From Nitrospira sp. CG24A (lineage in GTDB: Bacteria > Nitrospirota > Nitrospiria > Nitrospirales > Nitrospiraceae), in contig NEWT02000039.1 in NCBI GenBank assembly GCA_002869925.2, forward strand, positions 62,887 through 118,296: DNA of 55,410 nucleotides. Direction: 5' to 3'. The position numbers and the translations under genes are program-made. The number at the start of each line of letters is the position of its first letter. Position 1 is the stretch's first letter. Under the pieces are notes generated by a model that searched no databases, was not told the DNA's origin, and saw only the letters and a list, made by a program, of their open reading frames with translations. This document shows, one piece after another, positions 44,454-53,331 of this stretch.

Positions 44454-44825
44454 TCAGATGCGAAGCACGGAAATCTTGAGCAGGAGATCCTGGGGAGGGC
44501 TCACTGTCGGATGATCGGATAAGCGGCTGTTGTATGAAGTGAGGATAACAAGAAGCGCGAGCGAGGCAGTATCTTTTGGGCAGAGGGCCTGATAGTCACT
44601 GTTGAGGAGAAGTTTATCGGCAGCTTGCACGCCAAGCGTCTTAAATGCATCGCAGAACTGAGAGACGGGTTGTTCGTCTGGAGTCGAGCAGCCGTCCCCC
44701 ATTGCTCCTGCCGTGACACCATTCACCGGCAGAAGACAGGCATAGGCGTTAAAGCTCAACGCAAGAAAGAGCACGATGAGCGTGCACGCGAGAACAGCAA
44801 TGACACGATGAGAACGTATTCGCAT
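44454..44825 (-). CDS. Small exported cysteine-containing protein of the cus operon
   Basis: A 123-residue protein with a signal peptide (VIAVLACTLIVLFLALSFNAYA) and a short mature domain. Four cysteines are in ACLLPVNG, GDGCSTPDEQP, SQFCDAF and ALCPKD. I do not recognise a named family, but such small periplasmic proteins often head metal-efflux operons. A CusF-like chaperone role is an inference, since it lacks the CusF fold signature. A promoter-like TTGACG-N18-TAGAGT lies 7-36 nt upstream, so the gene may be leaderless and lead the cus operon. Confidence 0.7.
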   Translation of the reverse strand: MRIRSHRVIAVLACTLIVLFLALSFNAYACLLPVNGVTAGAMGDGCSTPDEQPVSQFCDAFKTLGVQAADKLLLNSDYQALCPKDTASLALLVILTSYNSRLSDHPTVSPPQDLLLKISVLRI

Positions 44826-44831
44826 AGAGCC

Positions 44832-44876
44832 ACTCTATTCCTTGCCCATCCCAGTCGTCAACGGTAATTCTAATTA
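44832..44876 (-). promoter_or_regulatory. Candidate cus-operon promoter and operator
   Basis: Read on the minus strand: -35 TTGACG (44861-44856), an 18-bp spacer and -10 TAGAGT (44837-44832). The ATG of the small gene is 6 nt after the -10. Directly upstream of the -35 is the inverted repeat TAATT-CT-AATTA (44865-44876), a possible activator or repressor site. Confidence 0.45.
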
Positions 44877-44956
44877 GGCTGTGAAAAAATTATCGTGGCA
44901 CTCTAGAAATTCGATGGCCCGTCTAAGAGAGGCACCAACAGAAGAACTTTACGCAG

Positions 44957-45330
44957 GATGCTCAAAAAGGCTGTTCAGCAAGGCCGCAGCGAGCTGTCAC
45001 TTTATAAGGGGTGGGTGGGATGATTCCAACTGCGCGTGTCTTCCTAATTCATCGTTTCATTTTCAAGGGTAGCCTGGTCGATCCTCGAGTGCGCGCGTCG
45101 AACAAGCACATTCTCCTAATCAATCAATGCTCCTTCCAAGCTCGCTTGTTTGGCTCTCCCAGGAATGGCACCCGTGTTGGTCCCACTGCGGCCGTCGAAC
45201 GAGCACATTCTGATTGTGCGTGTTCCGGGAGCAAGGGATCGGCACGGGTGTCATTCCATCCTCTGATCGTGCGCGTTCCGCGAGCAGGAGGACGGCTAGG
45301 TTACCCTTCCCACCATTTTTCAGGATCCTG
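44957..45330. repeat. Composite palindromic repeat, copy 8, expanded by module 2
   Basis: It starts with the B end (GCAGGATGCTCAAAAAGGC, then GCAAGGCCGCAGCGAGC) and closes with the A end (TTTTTCAGGATCCTGC) against the PBP stop codon. Between them lie a TTATAAGGGGTGGGTGGGAT segment, inverted relative to copy 4, and three partial module-2 units around 45085-45120, 45190-45240 and 45260-45290. No gene was found here. Confidence 0.85.
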
Positions 45331-47718
45331 CTAGAGTGCTCCTTCGGGGATTTGATCAAGCTTATAGAAATCTACCGGGTCCAGTCGGCGCTGAGTTGCT
45401 TGAGTCGGTTCGCTGCCTTTGGTAAAGAGCTCGACGGTGCTCGCTTGCCCTTCCTGCTCATCCTCAAGAAGCCCCGTCGACGGATCGACCTTGACGAACG
45501 TGACGCCCTCTGGAATGGTAAAGGCCACGACCGGAAGCGGCTTGAGCGCGGCCTGCATGAAATTGATCCAGATAGGCAGCGCGGCATGCGCCCCCGATTC
45601 CGTTTCGCCGAGTGACCGTCGATCGTCAAACCCGACATAGATGCCTGCAACCAAGTTCGGCGCACCGCCGATAAACCAGGCATTGATAAACTCATCGGTG
45701 GTTCCGGTTTTCCCTGCAACCGGCCGCCCGATCCCTTTCGCCGCCTGCGCGGTCCCCTTTTGAACCACGTCTTCCATCATGTTGGTAATCAAGTATGCCG
45801 TTTCTTTCGAGATGACTGGAATGGCTTGCGACTCCGCCTGTTCAAGCACCTGTCCCGCGTTGTCCTTCACGGACAGGATCCCATGGGGTTCTGTGCGATT
45901 CCCCTGGTTCAGAAACACACTATAGACGGAGGTCAGTTCCATCAGCCCGACGGACGATGAGCCCAGCCCCAAGGACAGATCCGCCGCCAATGGACTGGTG
46001 ATCCCAACCGTTTTCGCAAACTCGATGACACTCTTGACGCCAACTTTATCCAGTAAGCGAACCGTCGCGAGGTTGTGCGAATGGGCCAGCGCGTCCCGCA
46101 AACTCACCATGCCATGGATCTTTCTTCCATAGTTCTCCGGCTTCCACGTTTTCTCATCCTGTTCCTGCGCATAGACGACCGGCGCATCGAGGATCACCGA
46201 CCCGGGACTCATCCCCTGATTCATGGCCGTCGCGTAGATGATCGGTTTAAACGCGGACCCGGGCTGACGATGCGCCTGCACCGCCCGATTGTATTCACTG
46301 CGACCGAAATCGTAGCCGCCTACCATGGCTCGAATCTCGCCTTTGGCTGGCTCCAGCGCAATCAATCCTCCCTCAATCAGAGGAGTCTGTTCCATTTGCA
46401 CGTGGACCATGTCACGATCCAGTTTCTTCACCATGACCTCAATGACATCACCGGGCTTGAGTATGTGCTTAAGATTCTGATTGACGACGACATCTTTCGC
46501 CAAATCCGGCCCCGTCAGACGGCGCTTCGCCCATGCCATATCGTCAAACGCAAGTTTTGTCACCATCGAGCCAACCTGCACCAGAAAATGGTCCTTCCCC
46601 ACTCTGGTGACGAACCCTTCGCGATAATCCCCCACCTTCAGAATCAAATCCCCCTCTGCGACAACAGGGAACGGGGCTGGCGCAGTCACATCGACCGTCC
46701 GAAGCGGACCACGCCACCCTTGGCGCTTGTCCAATTCGCGCAGGCCAGCCGCGAAAGCCGCTTCAGCAGCCTTTTGCATCTCCATGTTCAACGTCGTATA
46801 GACTTTAAGCCCGCCCTTGTATACGGTCTCTTCACCATACTTCGCGACGAGCAACTGTCGGATATATTCCACAAAGTACGGCGCAGCCTGTTCAATACCC
46901 GGACGACGGAAATTGAGGATCTCCGCCGCAGCCTGTTCACGTTCTGTCGGAGTAAGGAACTTCGCCTCTTCCATGCGCGCCAGGACATGCTCCTGTCGCT
47001 TTTTTGCGCGGTCGTAGGCCTTGAAGGGCGAATAATGGTTCGGCGATTTCGGGAGTCCCGCCAGAAATGCGGATTCTCCAACCGTGAGAGCGGAGAGATC
47101 TTTTCCGAAATATGTTTGCGCCGCCGTCGCGACCCCGTAGGCGCCTTGCCCGAAGTAAATCTGATTCAAATACAGCTCAAGAATTTGGTCTTTCGTCAGG
47201 ACCAATTCCATTTTATAGGCCAGAATGAGCTCACGAACCTTGCGGTCGAAGGTACGTTCGGACGACAGGAACAACGATCGCGCCAATTGTTGGGTAATCG
47301 TGCTGGCTCCTTCGACCTTGCTCCCTCTGCGCACATTCGTCCAGGCCGCGCGAAGCATGCCGATGTAGTCGAGGCCGGGATGCTCAAAGAACCGGACATC
47401 TTCAACCGCGATGACCGCACGCCGCAACCGTTCAGGAATGTTTGCCCCCGTAGTTAGAATGCGCCGTTCGATGAAAAATTGACCGATGAGCTTCTGATCA
47501 GCCGAATAGACCTGCGTCACCAGGCTGGGCTGATAGGTCCCCAATTGGTCCAACGCGGGAAGGTCTTTTGAGAAGTGCCACAGCAACCCGCCCGCTGTCA
47601 GCCCACCGATCAAGGCGATCGCACCCAGGCTCAGCAGCACAATCTGCCACCAGCGCCAGGGGCGTCGAGGTGGCGGTTGACGAGACGTATCAGAGAGTTG
47701 TACGGGCCGATCTATCAT
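45331..47718 (-). CDS. mrcA: Penicillin-binding protein 1A
   Basis: A 795-residue bifunctional peptidoglycan synthase. A membrane anchor (VLLSLGAIALIGGLTAGGLL) precedes a GT51 glycosyltransferase domain with catalytic Glu106 in AVEDVRFFEHPG and the GASTITQQLARSLFL, ELYLNQIYFGQGAYGV motifs. An OB-like insert follows (about residues 340-460, HFLVQVGSMVTKLAFDD). The transpeptidase has the nucleophile Ser near 488 in RQPGSAFKPI, an SHN motif (AHSHNLATV) and KTGTT. It is divergent from typA, and repeat copy 8 abuts its stop. Confidence 0.95.
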   Translation of the reverse strand: MIDRPVQLSDTSRQPPPRRPWRWWQIVLLSLGAIALIGGLTAGGLLWHFSKDLPALDQLGTYQPSLVTQVYSADQKLIGQFFIERRILTTGANIPERLRRAVIAVEDVRFFEHPGLDYIGMLRAAWTNVRRGSKVEGASTITQQLARSLFLSSERTFDRKVRELILAYKMELVLTKDQILELYLNQIYFGQGAYGVATAAQTYFGKDLSALTVGESAFLAGLPKSPNHYSPFKAYDRAKKRQEHVLARMEEAKFLTPTEREQAAAEILNFRRPGIEQAAPYFVEYIRQLLVAKYGEETVYKGGLKVYTTLNMEMQKAAEAAFAAGLRELDKRQGWRGPLRTVDVTAPAPFPVVAEGDLILKVGDYREGFVTRVGKDHFLVQVGSMVTKLAFDDMAWAKRRLTGPDLAKDVVVNQNLKHILKPGDVIEVMVKKLDRDMVHVQMEQTPLIEGGLIALEPAKGEIRAMVGGYDFGRSEYNRAVQAHRQPGSAFKPIIYATAMNQGMSPGSVILDAPVVYAQEQDEKTWKPENYGRKIHGMVSLRDALAHSHNLATVRLLDKVGVKSVIEFAKTVGITSPLAADLSLGLGSSSVGLMELTSVYSVFLNQGNRTEPHGILSVKDNAGQVLEQAESQAIPVISKETAYLITNMMEDVVQKGTAQAAKGIGRPVAGKTGTTDEFINAWFIGGAPNLVAGIYVGFDDRRSLGETESGAHAALPIWINFMQAALKPLPVVAFTIPEGVTFVKVDPSTGLLEDEQEGQASTVELFTKGSEPTQATQRRLDPVDFYKLDQIPEGAL

Positions 47719-47856
47719 GATTGCGCGGGATAACCCTTGAGGGCAGCCGAATTCCTGAGAAGATTCTCACGGCCACCATACCGTGGAGGCCCTCAAAACT
47801 CAAGATTCAAGCCGGTGTCAGCGACGCGCTGCCTGTGTCGCTTCTCCTAACATCGC

Positions 47857-47922
47857 TTGTGTAGGCCTCGCCCTTCGGGTATACTACTGTCCGACGCCTG
47901 GGTTTCTGGGCGTCTTTTTTTT
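47857..47922 (+). promoter_or_regulatory. typA promoter followed by an intrinsic-terminator-like hairpin
   Basis: -35 TTGTGT (47857-47862), a 17-bp spacer, -10 TATACT (47880-47885). Transcription would start near 47892, at the base of GACGCC (47893-47898) / GGCGTC (47909-47914) followed by eight T residues (47915-47922). This is a textbook terminator fold sitting 20 nt before the typA ATG. Confidence 0.65.
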
Positions 47923-47941
47923 GGAGCATGCAGCAACATCT

Positions 47942-49828
47942 ATGGATCAGACAGCCACAACGGAATCTCCCGTGACCACTCAACTCGAACCGAAAGAACG
48001 CCGGAGCGATATACGAAATATCGCGATCATCGCCCACGTCGACCATGGCAAGACGACCCTGGTCGACGCCGTGCTCCGACAGACCCATGTCCATCGCAAG
48101 ATCGACGATATGGGCGAACGGATCATGGACTCGATGGACCAGGAACGTGAGCGCGGGATCACCATCAGGGCCAAGAACGCCAGCGTAATCTACAAAGGCG
48201 TGAAGATTAATATCGTCGATACACCGGGACACGCCGACTTCGGCGGTGAAGTCGAACGAACGCTACGCATGGTGGACGGCGTCCTCATCTTGATCGACGC
48301 GAAAGAGGGCCCCATGCCGCAGACAACCTTCGTGTTGCGGAAGGCCTTAGCGCTAGGCCACAAGGCCATCGTGGTCATCAACAAGATCGACCGCCCTGAC
48401 GCGGTCATCGATGACGTGGTGAACCGGACCTTCGACTTGTTTGTCCATCTCGGCGCCACGGACGAGCAGCTCGATTTCCCAATCGTCTACACGGCGGCGA
48501 TCAAGGGTACGGCCACGCTTGATATCAATAAGCCCGGCACGGACATTACGCCGCTCCTCGATACCGTACTTGAAAAGATCCCGGCGCCGGCCATCAACAC
48601 CGATGCGCCGCTCCAGATCCTGGTCCTCTCCCTGATTCAGGATCTCTACAAGGGCAAGATGGGTGTGGGGAAGATTCAATCCGGATCGATCGCCCGCAGG
48701 CAGAACGTGGTCGTCATCGGAAAGGATGGCGCACAGTTCTCCGGGAAAGTATCAGACCTCGCCGTCTACTCCGGCCTCGAACGGACAGATACGGAACAAG
48801 CTCAGGCAGGAGAAATTGTCGCAGTCGCCGGCCTGGACGAGGTGAGCATCGGCGATACGATTGCCGACGCGGAACATCCGGTCGCACTGACCCGAGTCAC
48901 GGTCGATGAGCCGACCGTCCAAATGACCTTTTCCGTGAACAATAGCCCGTTCGCCGGACGGGAAGGCAAATACCTGACCTCGCGGCATTTGCGCGATCGG
49001 CTCTTCAAAGAACTCGAAACCAACGTGTCGTTGCGCGCACAGGCAACGGACAGTGCGGATAAGTTCCTCGTCGCCGGCCGTGGCGAACTGCATCTCGGGG
49101 TCTTGATCGAACAAATGCGCCGGGAAGGATACGAACTGCAAGTCTCACAACCGGAAGTGATTGTCCACCGGGATGGAGACAAGGTCCTCGAACCCTACGA
49201 GGAACTGACCATCCAGGTTCCGGAAACCTATCAAGGCACCGTAATTGAAGAACTCGGCAAACGCCGCGGCGAGTTACGCCACATGCGGCTAATCCATTCC
49301 GATGCCGGGCCGAGCGAAATGCACCTGGAATACCACATTCCCACCCGTGGCATCATGGGGCTCAAAAATCTCTTGGTCGCCAAGACTCGCGGGACCATTA
49401 TCATGCACCATGTGTTCGTCGCATATGAACCGGCGGAGGAGCGCGACCTCGTGGTGGCGACACATGGGTCACTCGTGGCACACGAAGACGGCGTCAGCAC
49501 CGGCTATGCCATCTTTATGACCCAAGAACGGGGCACCATGTTTATCGGCCCTGTCGTGGACGTCTATCGCGGAATGGTGGTCGGCGAGAACAGCCGGGAC
49601 GAAGATATGGACGTCAACGTCTGCAAAGAGAAACACCTGTCCAACATGCGCGCATCAGGCACCGATGAGGCATTGGTTCTCACGCCGCCACGGGAAATGG
49701 GCTTAGAGTTCGCACTCGAATATATCGGCCCGGACGAGCTGGTTGAGGTGACCCCGAAGAGTCTGCGTATCCGCAAGCGACTCCTCAACCCGGATGACCG
49801 CCGCAAGGCCAGAAAATCCAGTAAATAG
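47942..49828 (+). CDS. typA: Translational GTPase TypA/BipA
   Basis: A 628-residue ribosome-binding GTPase involved in stress and cold adaptation and 50S assembly. G1 is AHVDHGKTT at 31-39, the switch II region is [15 protein letters not shown], and NKIDRPDA is G4. The EF-Tu domain II and EF-G-like C-terminal domains are present ([29 protein letters not shown] and [13 protein letters not shown]). The frame extends 53 codons upstream, but the family start is ATG 47942, since the leader contains a promoter and hairpin. There is no strong ribosome-binding site. Confidence 0.94.
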   Translation: MDQTATTESPVTTQLEPKERRSDIRNIAIIAHVDHGKTTLVDAVLRQTHVHRKIDDMGERIMDSMDQERERGITIRAKNASVIYKGVKINIVDTPGHADFGGEVERTLRMVDGVLILIDAKEGPMPQTTFVLRKALALGHKAIVVINKIDRPDAVIDDVVNRTFDLFVHLGATDEQLDFPIVYTAAIKGTATLDINKPGTDITPLLDTVLEKIPAPAINTDAPLQILVLSLIQDLYKGKMGVGKIQSGSIARRQNVVVIGKDGAQFSGKVSDLAVYSGLERTDTEQAQAGEIVAVAGLDEVSIGDTIADAEHPVALTRVTVDEPTVQMTFSVNNSPFAGREGKYLTSRHLRDRLFKELETNVSLRAQATDSADKFLVAGRGELHLGVLIEQMRREGYELQVSQPEVIVHRDGDKVLEPYEELTIQVPETYQGTVIEELGKRRGELRHMRLIHSDAGPSEMHLEYHIPTRGIMGLKNLLVAKTRGTIIMHHVFVAYEPAEERDLVVATHGSLVAHEDGVSTGYAIFMTQERGTMFIGPVVDVYRGMVVGENSRDEDMDVNVCKEKHLSNMRASGTDEALVLTPPREMGLEFALEYIGPDELVEVTPKSLRIRKRLLNPDDRRKARKSSK

Positions 49829-49842
49829 GCTCGCGCGCCACG

Positions 49843-50598
49843 ATGAGGATCAAAAAGAAAACTCCCAAGCCTTCTTCCCGCCGTCCTCCGCTCTACTTTA
49901 TCGGCTATCGGGGAGTCGCGCCGGGCACTGACGAGCTGAAGACCTGGTACGACAAGGAATACGGCGGGCCGCTGACCATTCACCACGAAGCAGGCTCGAC
50001 GGAATCCTGGCAAGCGACTCACGGCCCCTGGTCGGCCCATGTTGTGATGCCGCTGCCGATGAGCCACGTCGCCGATGTGATGAAGCAGTTGGCGTGGGAG
50101 CACGACGTGATGGGGGCCGTCGCGCCCTCTCTTGTCTCCCCGCGCGACACGCCGGACACCATACTCTTTGCCGCGCGACTGGCCAAAGGCCTCACGCTCC
50201 TCTCGCAAGGCACAGCCCATGACATCGTCACCAACCAGTACGTCAACCCTTCGGATTGGCAAGATCGCTCTCTCGCCCACTTCGTCTCCGCCGATCACAT
50301 CCCCATCGCGCAGGGCGAAGATGAACAGAACCATCGGACCTGGTGTTATACGCTCGGCCTCAGTAAATTCGGGGTCAATGAACTGGAAATATTCCTCTCC
50401 TCCGGTCTCCCGGACCAACCTGCGCGCGATCTGCTGAGAGGAGCGGCAGACGAATTGACGAGGATCGGCCAGTCGCCAAAAGTAGGAAGCCGCATCCGCC
50501 TCGAGCTCTCGGGTCAGAACATTGAGATTGCCAATCACCGCACCGCAGCCCCAGCCGGACGCATGCTAAGTTTTCGAGAAATTCGTTTGCTAGCATAG
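49843..50598 (+). CDS. Conserved hypothetical protein, 251 aa
   Basis: A soluble protein with a basic N terminus (MRIKKKTPKPSSRRPPLYFI). A repeated alpha/beta feel is seen in AHVVMPLPMSHVADVMKQLA and the C-terminal YTLGLSKFGVNELEIFL, which resembles a motif in DUF4261-like proteins. I am not sure of that assignment and give no function. The gene starts 14 nt after typA on the same strand and may be co-transcribed; no clear ribosome-binding site precedes ATG 49843. A peroxiredoxin gene with its own promoter follows. Confidence 0.75.
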   Translation: MRIKKKTPKPSSRRPPLYFIGYRGVAPGTDELKTWYDKEYGGPLTIHHEAGSTESWQATHGPWSAHVVMPLPMSHVADVMKQLAWEHDVMGAVAPSLVSPRDTPDTILFAARLAKGLTLLSQGTAHDIVTNQYVNPSDWQDRSLAHFVSADHIPIAQGEDEQNHRTWCYTLGLSKFGVNELEIFLSSGLPDQPARDLLRGAADELTRIGQSPKVGSRIRLELSGQNIEIANHRTAAPAGRMLSFREIRLLA

Positions 50599-50658
50599 TC
50601 TGCCTTCTTTATCAGTTACTTATGGGTCATCTAGGCCTCCGTTAGGTCTTCCGGCCCG

Positions 50659-50688
50659 TTGACAAGGTTCTAAGTCGCACGGTACAAA
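50659..50688 (+). promoter_or_regulatory. Peroxiredoxin promoter
   Basis: A perfect -35 TTGACA (50659-50664), an 18-bp spacer and -10 TACAAA (50683-50688). The spacer end and -10 read ACGGTACAAAAT, identical to the promoter before tRNA-Leu at 1512-1541. Confidence 0.55.
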
Positions 50689-50742
50689 ATTGTAGCTGAC
50701 AGTATCAGAGGCCGGATTAAACCCAGTGAAGGAGGTTCAGAG

Positions 50743-51213
50743 ATGAGTGACGTAGCAGCAGAAATTAAAGTGGGCGATACCGCACCGGACTTTAACTTAA
50801 AAGACCAGGACCAAAAGGACGTGAAGCTGAGCGACTTTCGTGGCAAGAAGAATGTCGTGCTCTGCTTTTATCCGCTGGACTGGAGCCCTGTCTGTCAAGG
50901 CGAGAACAAGTGTTTGACCGACGACTTCCCCAAGTTCCAATCGGCCAACGCGGAACTGTTCGGCGTCAGCTGTGACAGCTTCTTCTCGCACAAGGCTTGG
51001 GCTGATTCCATGGACCTGAAGCATCGGCTGCTGTCAGACGTGCATCGGACCACGGCAAAGGGCTATGGCCTCTACTTTGAGCCATTGAACTGTTCGAAGC
51101 GTGCGACCGTCATCGTCGACAAGAACGGCAAGGTCGCCTATGCGAAGGTGCAGGACATCAAGGTAGCGCGAGAGGACAAGGACATCCTTGCAGCTCTCGC
51201 AAGTCTCAGCTAA
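50743..51213 (+). CDS. Peroxiredoxin (AhpC/TSA family)
   Basis: A 156-residue thiol peroxidase. The peroxidatic Cys51 is in [11 protein letters not shown], where Ser48 replaces the usual Thr of the PxxxTxxC motif. Further cysteines occur at 57 and 77 and near 117, so a resolving partner is possible but its position is atypical. It reduces H2O2 or organic peroxides with thioredoxin-type donors. A very strong AAGGAGG lies upstream of ATG 50743. The thioredoxin-like gene downstream is an obvious candidate reductant. Confidence 0.92.
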   Translation: MSDVAAEIKVGDTAPDFNLKDQDQKDVKLSDFRGKKNVVLCFYPLDWSPVCQGENKCLTDDFPKFQSANAELFGVSCDSFFSHKAWADSMDLKHRLLSDVHRTTAKGYGLYFEPLNCSKRATVIVDKNGKVAYAKVQDIKVAREDKDILAALASLS

Positions 51214-51289
51214 TTTTCAGTTCTGAGCGCTGGGTGCTGAGGGCCAAGTTTTTGGCTCATTCAGCACTCAGCACGCAGGTCTTTCAATC

Positions 51290-51622
51290 ATGCCTGGAAT
51301 CGTTGAAGACGTCAGAGACGAAAATTACAAAGAGTTCACCGACGCGCCCGCGTCGATCGTCGCCTACGGCCTCGCCACCTGCGAGCCCTGCATTGCTTAC
51401 GACCCAATCCTGGTAGAGACCGCCGCCAAGTTTCCCGACGTGAAAGTCGGCAAGGCCAAGATGCATGTCCCAGGCCGCTGCCGGGAGATTAAGAAGAGCC
51501 ACACCTTCGAGACCTACCCCACAACGCATTTCTTTTCCAACGGCAAGCTGCTCCTCACCCGCGAAGGGGTGGTGGAGCCCGCCGAACTCGCCGCGCTGAT
51601 TTCGGATCACTTGCTGAAATAG
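51290..51622 (+). CDS. Thioredoxin-like protein (CEPC active site)
   Basis: A 110-residue protein with a thioredoxin fold. The redox motif is Cys31-Glu-Pro-Cys34 in GLATCEPCIAYD, unlike the usual WCGPC; the Trp is replaced by Ala/Thr. A cis-Pro segment TYPTTHFFSNGKLLLTREG is recognisable and a later Cys is in GRCREIKKS. It may serve as electron donor to the peroxiredoxin encoded 76 nt upstream. The intergenic region holds an imperfect inverted repeat (GCTGGGTGCTGA / TCAGCACTCAGC, about 51226-51280). Confidence 0.85.
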   Translation: MPGIVEDVRDENYKEFTDAPASIVAYGLATCEPCIAYDPILVETAAKFPDVKVGKAKMHVPGRCREIKKSHTFETYPTTHFFSNGKLLLTREGVVEPAELAALISDHLLK

Positions 51623-51713
51623 AAAAACGGTTAGCCAAGTCAATCCGCGCTCGCGGAATGCACGACTTCAGAATGATGCAAAGGAGCAGGTCTTTCGCAC
51701 GGCACCGAGGGAG

Positions 51714-51926
51714 TTACTCTCCCGCAACAAGTTCCGCTTCCAACGGATGGTCTTTGCTGAACCGACTGACACCGAGCACGCTGAATCCCAGGACATGCCC
51801 CTGTTCATCAACCCGCTCCATCACGGCATCATGTGCCGTGGCTCGCATGAAGCCCGGAGCCTCACGGAACTGTACTTCGAGGTAATCTGCTTCCGAATCA
51901 AACCAGACTTTTACTTTTGCCGCCAT
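51714..51926 (-). CDS. DUF2283 protein (putative antitoxin)
   Basis: A 70-residue protein of the DUF2283 family: KVWFDSEADYLEVQFREAP with the typical YDxEADxLYIxF-like strand, and a GFSVLGVSRF tail. Members are commonly paired with small RelE/BrnT- or PBECR-type genes. Its start overlaps the 3' end of the upstream gene by 16 nt, so both are co-translated. Antitoxin assignment is an inference from the arrangement. Confidence 0.78.
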   Translation of the reverse strand: MAAKVKVWFDSEADYLEVQFREAPGFMRATAHDAVMERVDEQGHVLGFSVLGVSRFSKDHPLEAELVAGE

Positions 51927-52222
51927 ATCGTTTCTCCCGCCTTGAGCTGGTCAGTTAAATAGGCAGTCACCACAAAGGCATCATCAGGAGGATACTTTAC
52001 CACGACACAGAGCCACTTCCCACCAACACGCGTCCTCGCGTAATACTCATAAAAAAGCTTCACCGTCTCATCCGAACGAGAGACACGCACCTCGGCAGGA
52101 GCCGCCAAGACCAGGCTGATCTCCTCTTCCATTCCAACCAATTCCAGATGTTGAAGAATGTGTGCGATCCGTTCATCCGTCATCCTGACCGAACGCCCGA
52201 AGCAATCGCGTATAATTTTCAT
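51911..52222 (-). CDS. PBECR2-like nuclease-fold protein (putative toxin)
   Basis: A 103-residue protein. CFGRSVRMTDERIAHILQHL, EVRVSRSDETVKLFYEYY, GGKWLCVVVKY and VVTAYLTDQLKAGETIW fit the phage-Barnase/EndoU/ColicinE5/D-RelE-like nuclease domain (PBECR2, often annotated DUF4258-like). It is the upstream partner of the DUF2283 gene with a 16-nt overlap, a toxin-first module. A weak ribosome-binding site precedes ATG 52222. Nuclease activity is inferred from the fold only. Confidence 0.7.
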   Translation of the reverse strand: MKIIRDCFGRSVRMTDERIAHILQHLELVGMEEEISLVLAAPAEVRVSRSDETVKLFYEYYARTRVGGKWLCVVVKYPPDDAFVVTAYLTDQLKAGETIWRQK

Positions 52223-52661
52223 GGCATTCCACGGGCACGCAACGAGAACTGGACTTGCTAAGGTAATCGCTCAAGAAACAACGGGCGCAGGATACATTGG
52301 GACAACAATTTTGGGAAGTGCCTGTTCGCGCAAGGGATGGGTGGGACGTCGGCCCGTTGATCTCCTGCGCTCACGCAACGCGCGGCCTGAGAAAGGGGGA
52401 GACGGTGCAGCCTGGCCGTCCTCCTGCTCGCGGACGCGCACGATAGGAATGTGCTCGTTCGACGCGCGCAATCGAGGATCGACCAAGCCGCCCCTTGGAC
52501 AGAATAGCAAGCGAGATTCGAGAGATCATTCCGGACTCAGTCTCGCTGAGTCCGCCCCAGAACACTGTTCTTGACTCCAACTTCTTGAATAATAAGCACC
52601 CTTCCAATTTATTAAATCTCAGATACATTTAATGAAGCTTGGTTCTTAGTGTGGGGGCGCT
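52223..52661. repeat. Repeat-rich intergenic region with module 2
   Basis: No gene was seen. From about 52320 to 52505 it holds TCGCGCAAGGGATGGGTGGG, GCGCTCACGCAACGCGCGG and a clear module 2 (GCTCGCGGACGCGCACGATA, then GTGCTCGTTCGACGCGCGCA), as in copy 4, but without the outer A and B ends. It is a degenerate or isolated inner module. Confidence 0.7.
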
Positions 52662-53304
52662 ATGAGAATTTCTCTCTACATCACTATCCTATGGCTGCTT
52701 AGCATCTTCAGCGTGCACCCTGCCTTTGCAAGCACCTTCGAAGGAACCGTTAAGAGCAGTATTATGTCCAATGGAAGGACCGCAGAAGCAACATCGTATT
52801 TTAAGGGGGCCCGTGCACGAGGTGAGGTTTCAGTTTCTGGAACTCAATGGCTCACTCTCATTATTGACACCGAAGCCCAGATTGCGACTACTAACCGACC
52901 ATATCAAAAAGAAGGCTTTCCGCTACACATTTGCTGAATGGAAGGCTATTGCCGCAAAGAAGCCAAAAAGGAAGAGCGGGCCGCTAACTAAGACGGGACT
53001 GAAATCGGAAATCGCGGGCTACCCTGTGGAGCAGTACGTTCATATCCACAAAGATGGTACCACAGGAGAGTCATGGGTTACTTCCCAACTACCTCTCTCG
53101 CCTCTCCTCTTACAAACCATTGGCGACCTTTGCAGCGGACAGCCCCTGGATGACCAGGTTGCCCAGTTTGTGAGGCAAGGTTTGGTGACAATGAAAACTG
53201 TGCGGAAATCTGCAGATGGATCAGTGGTATTTCAAAACGAGATTACGGAAGTCAGATCCCAATCACTTAGCGAAGACCTATTCAAAGTTTCTGACCCAAC
53301 TTAA
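52662..53304 (+). pseudogene. Frameshifted exported protein gene
   Basis: The first frame (52662 on) encodes a signal peptide (MRISLYITILWLLSIFSVHP, then AFAS) and a beta-rich start: STFEGTVKSSIMSNGRTAEA. After IIDTEAQIATT it diverges. From about 52895 another frame carries TDHIKKKAFRYTFAEWKAIA and continues to a natural C terminus. Dropping one A at 52893-52894 joins them into a protein of about 213 residues. Features such as a processed N terminus and EQYVHIHKDGTTGESWVTSQ resemble DUF4412-like periplasmic proteins, but this is uncertain. It may be a sequencing error or a real pseudogene. Confidence 0.75.
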
Positions 53305-53331
53305 GTCTTATTAGCCAACCGCTACTAACCC

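Noticed and set aside
44625-45615. Plus-strand ORFs in the repeat region near 45 kb
   Set aside because: They translate palindromic repeat DNA and the antisense of mrcA. No start signals or family resemblance.
46075-47457. A 460-aa plus-strand ORF
   Set aside because: It lies entirely antisense to mrcA, which has every PBP1A motif. The composition is a mirror of the real gene.
49564-50538. A 324-aa minus-strand ORF
   Set aside because: It overlaps the 3' end of typA and the next gene in antisense. No family motif, and typA coding is certain.
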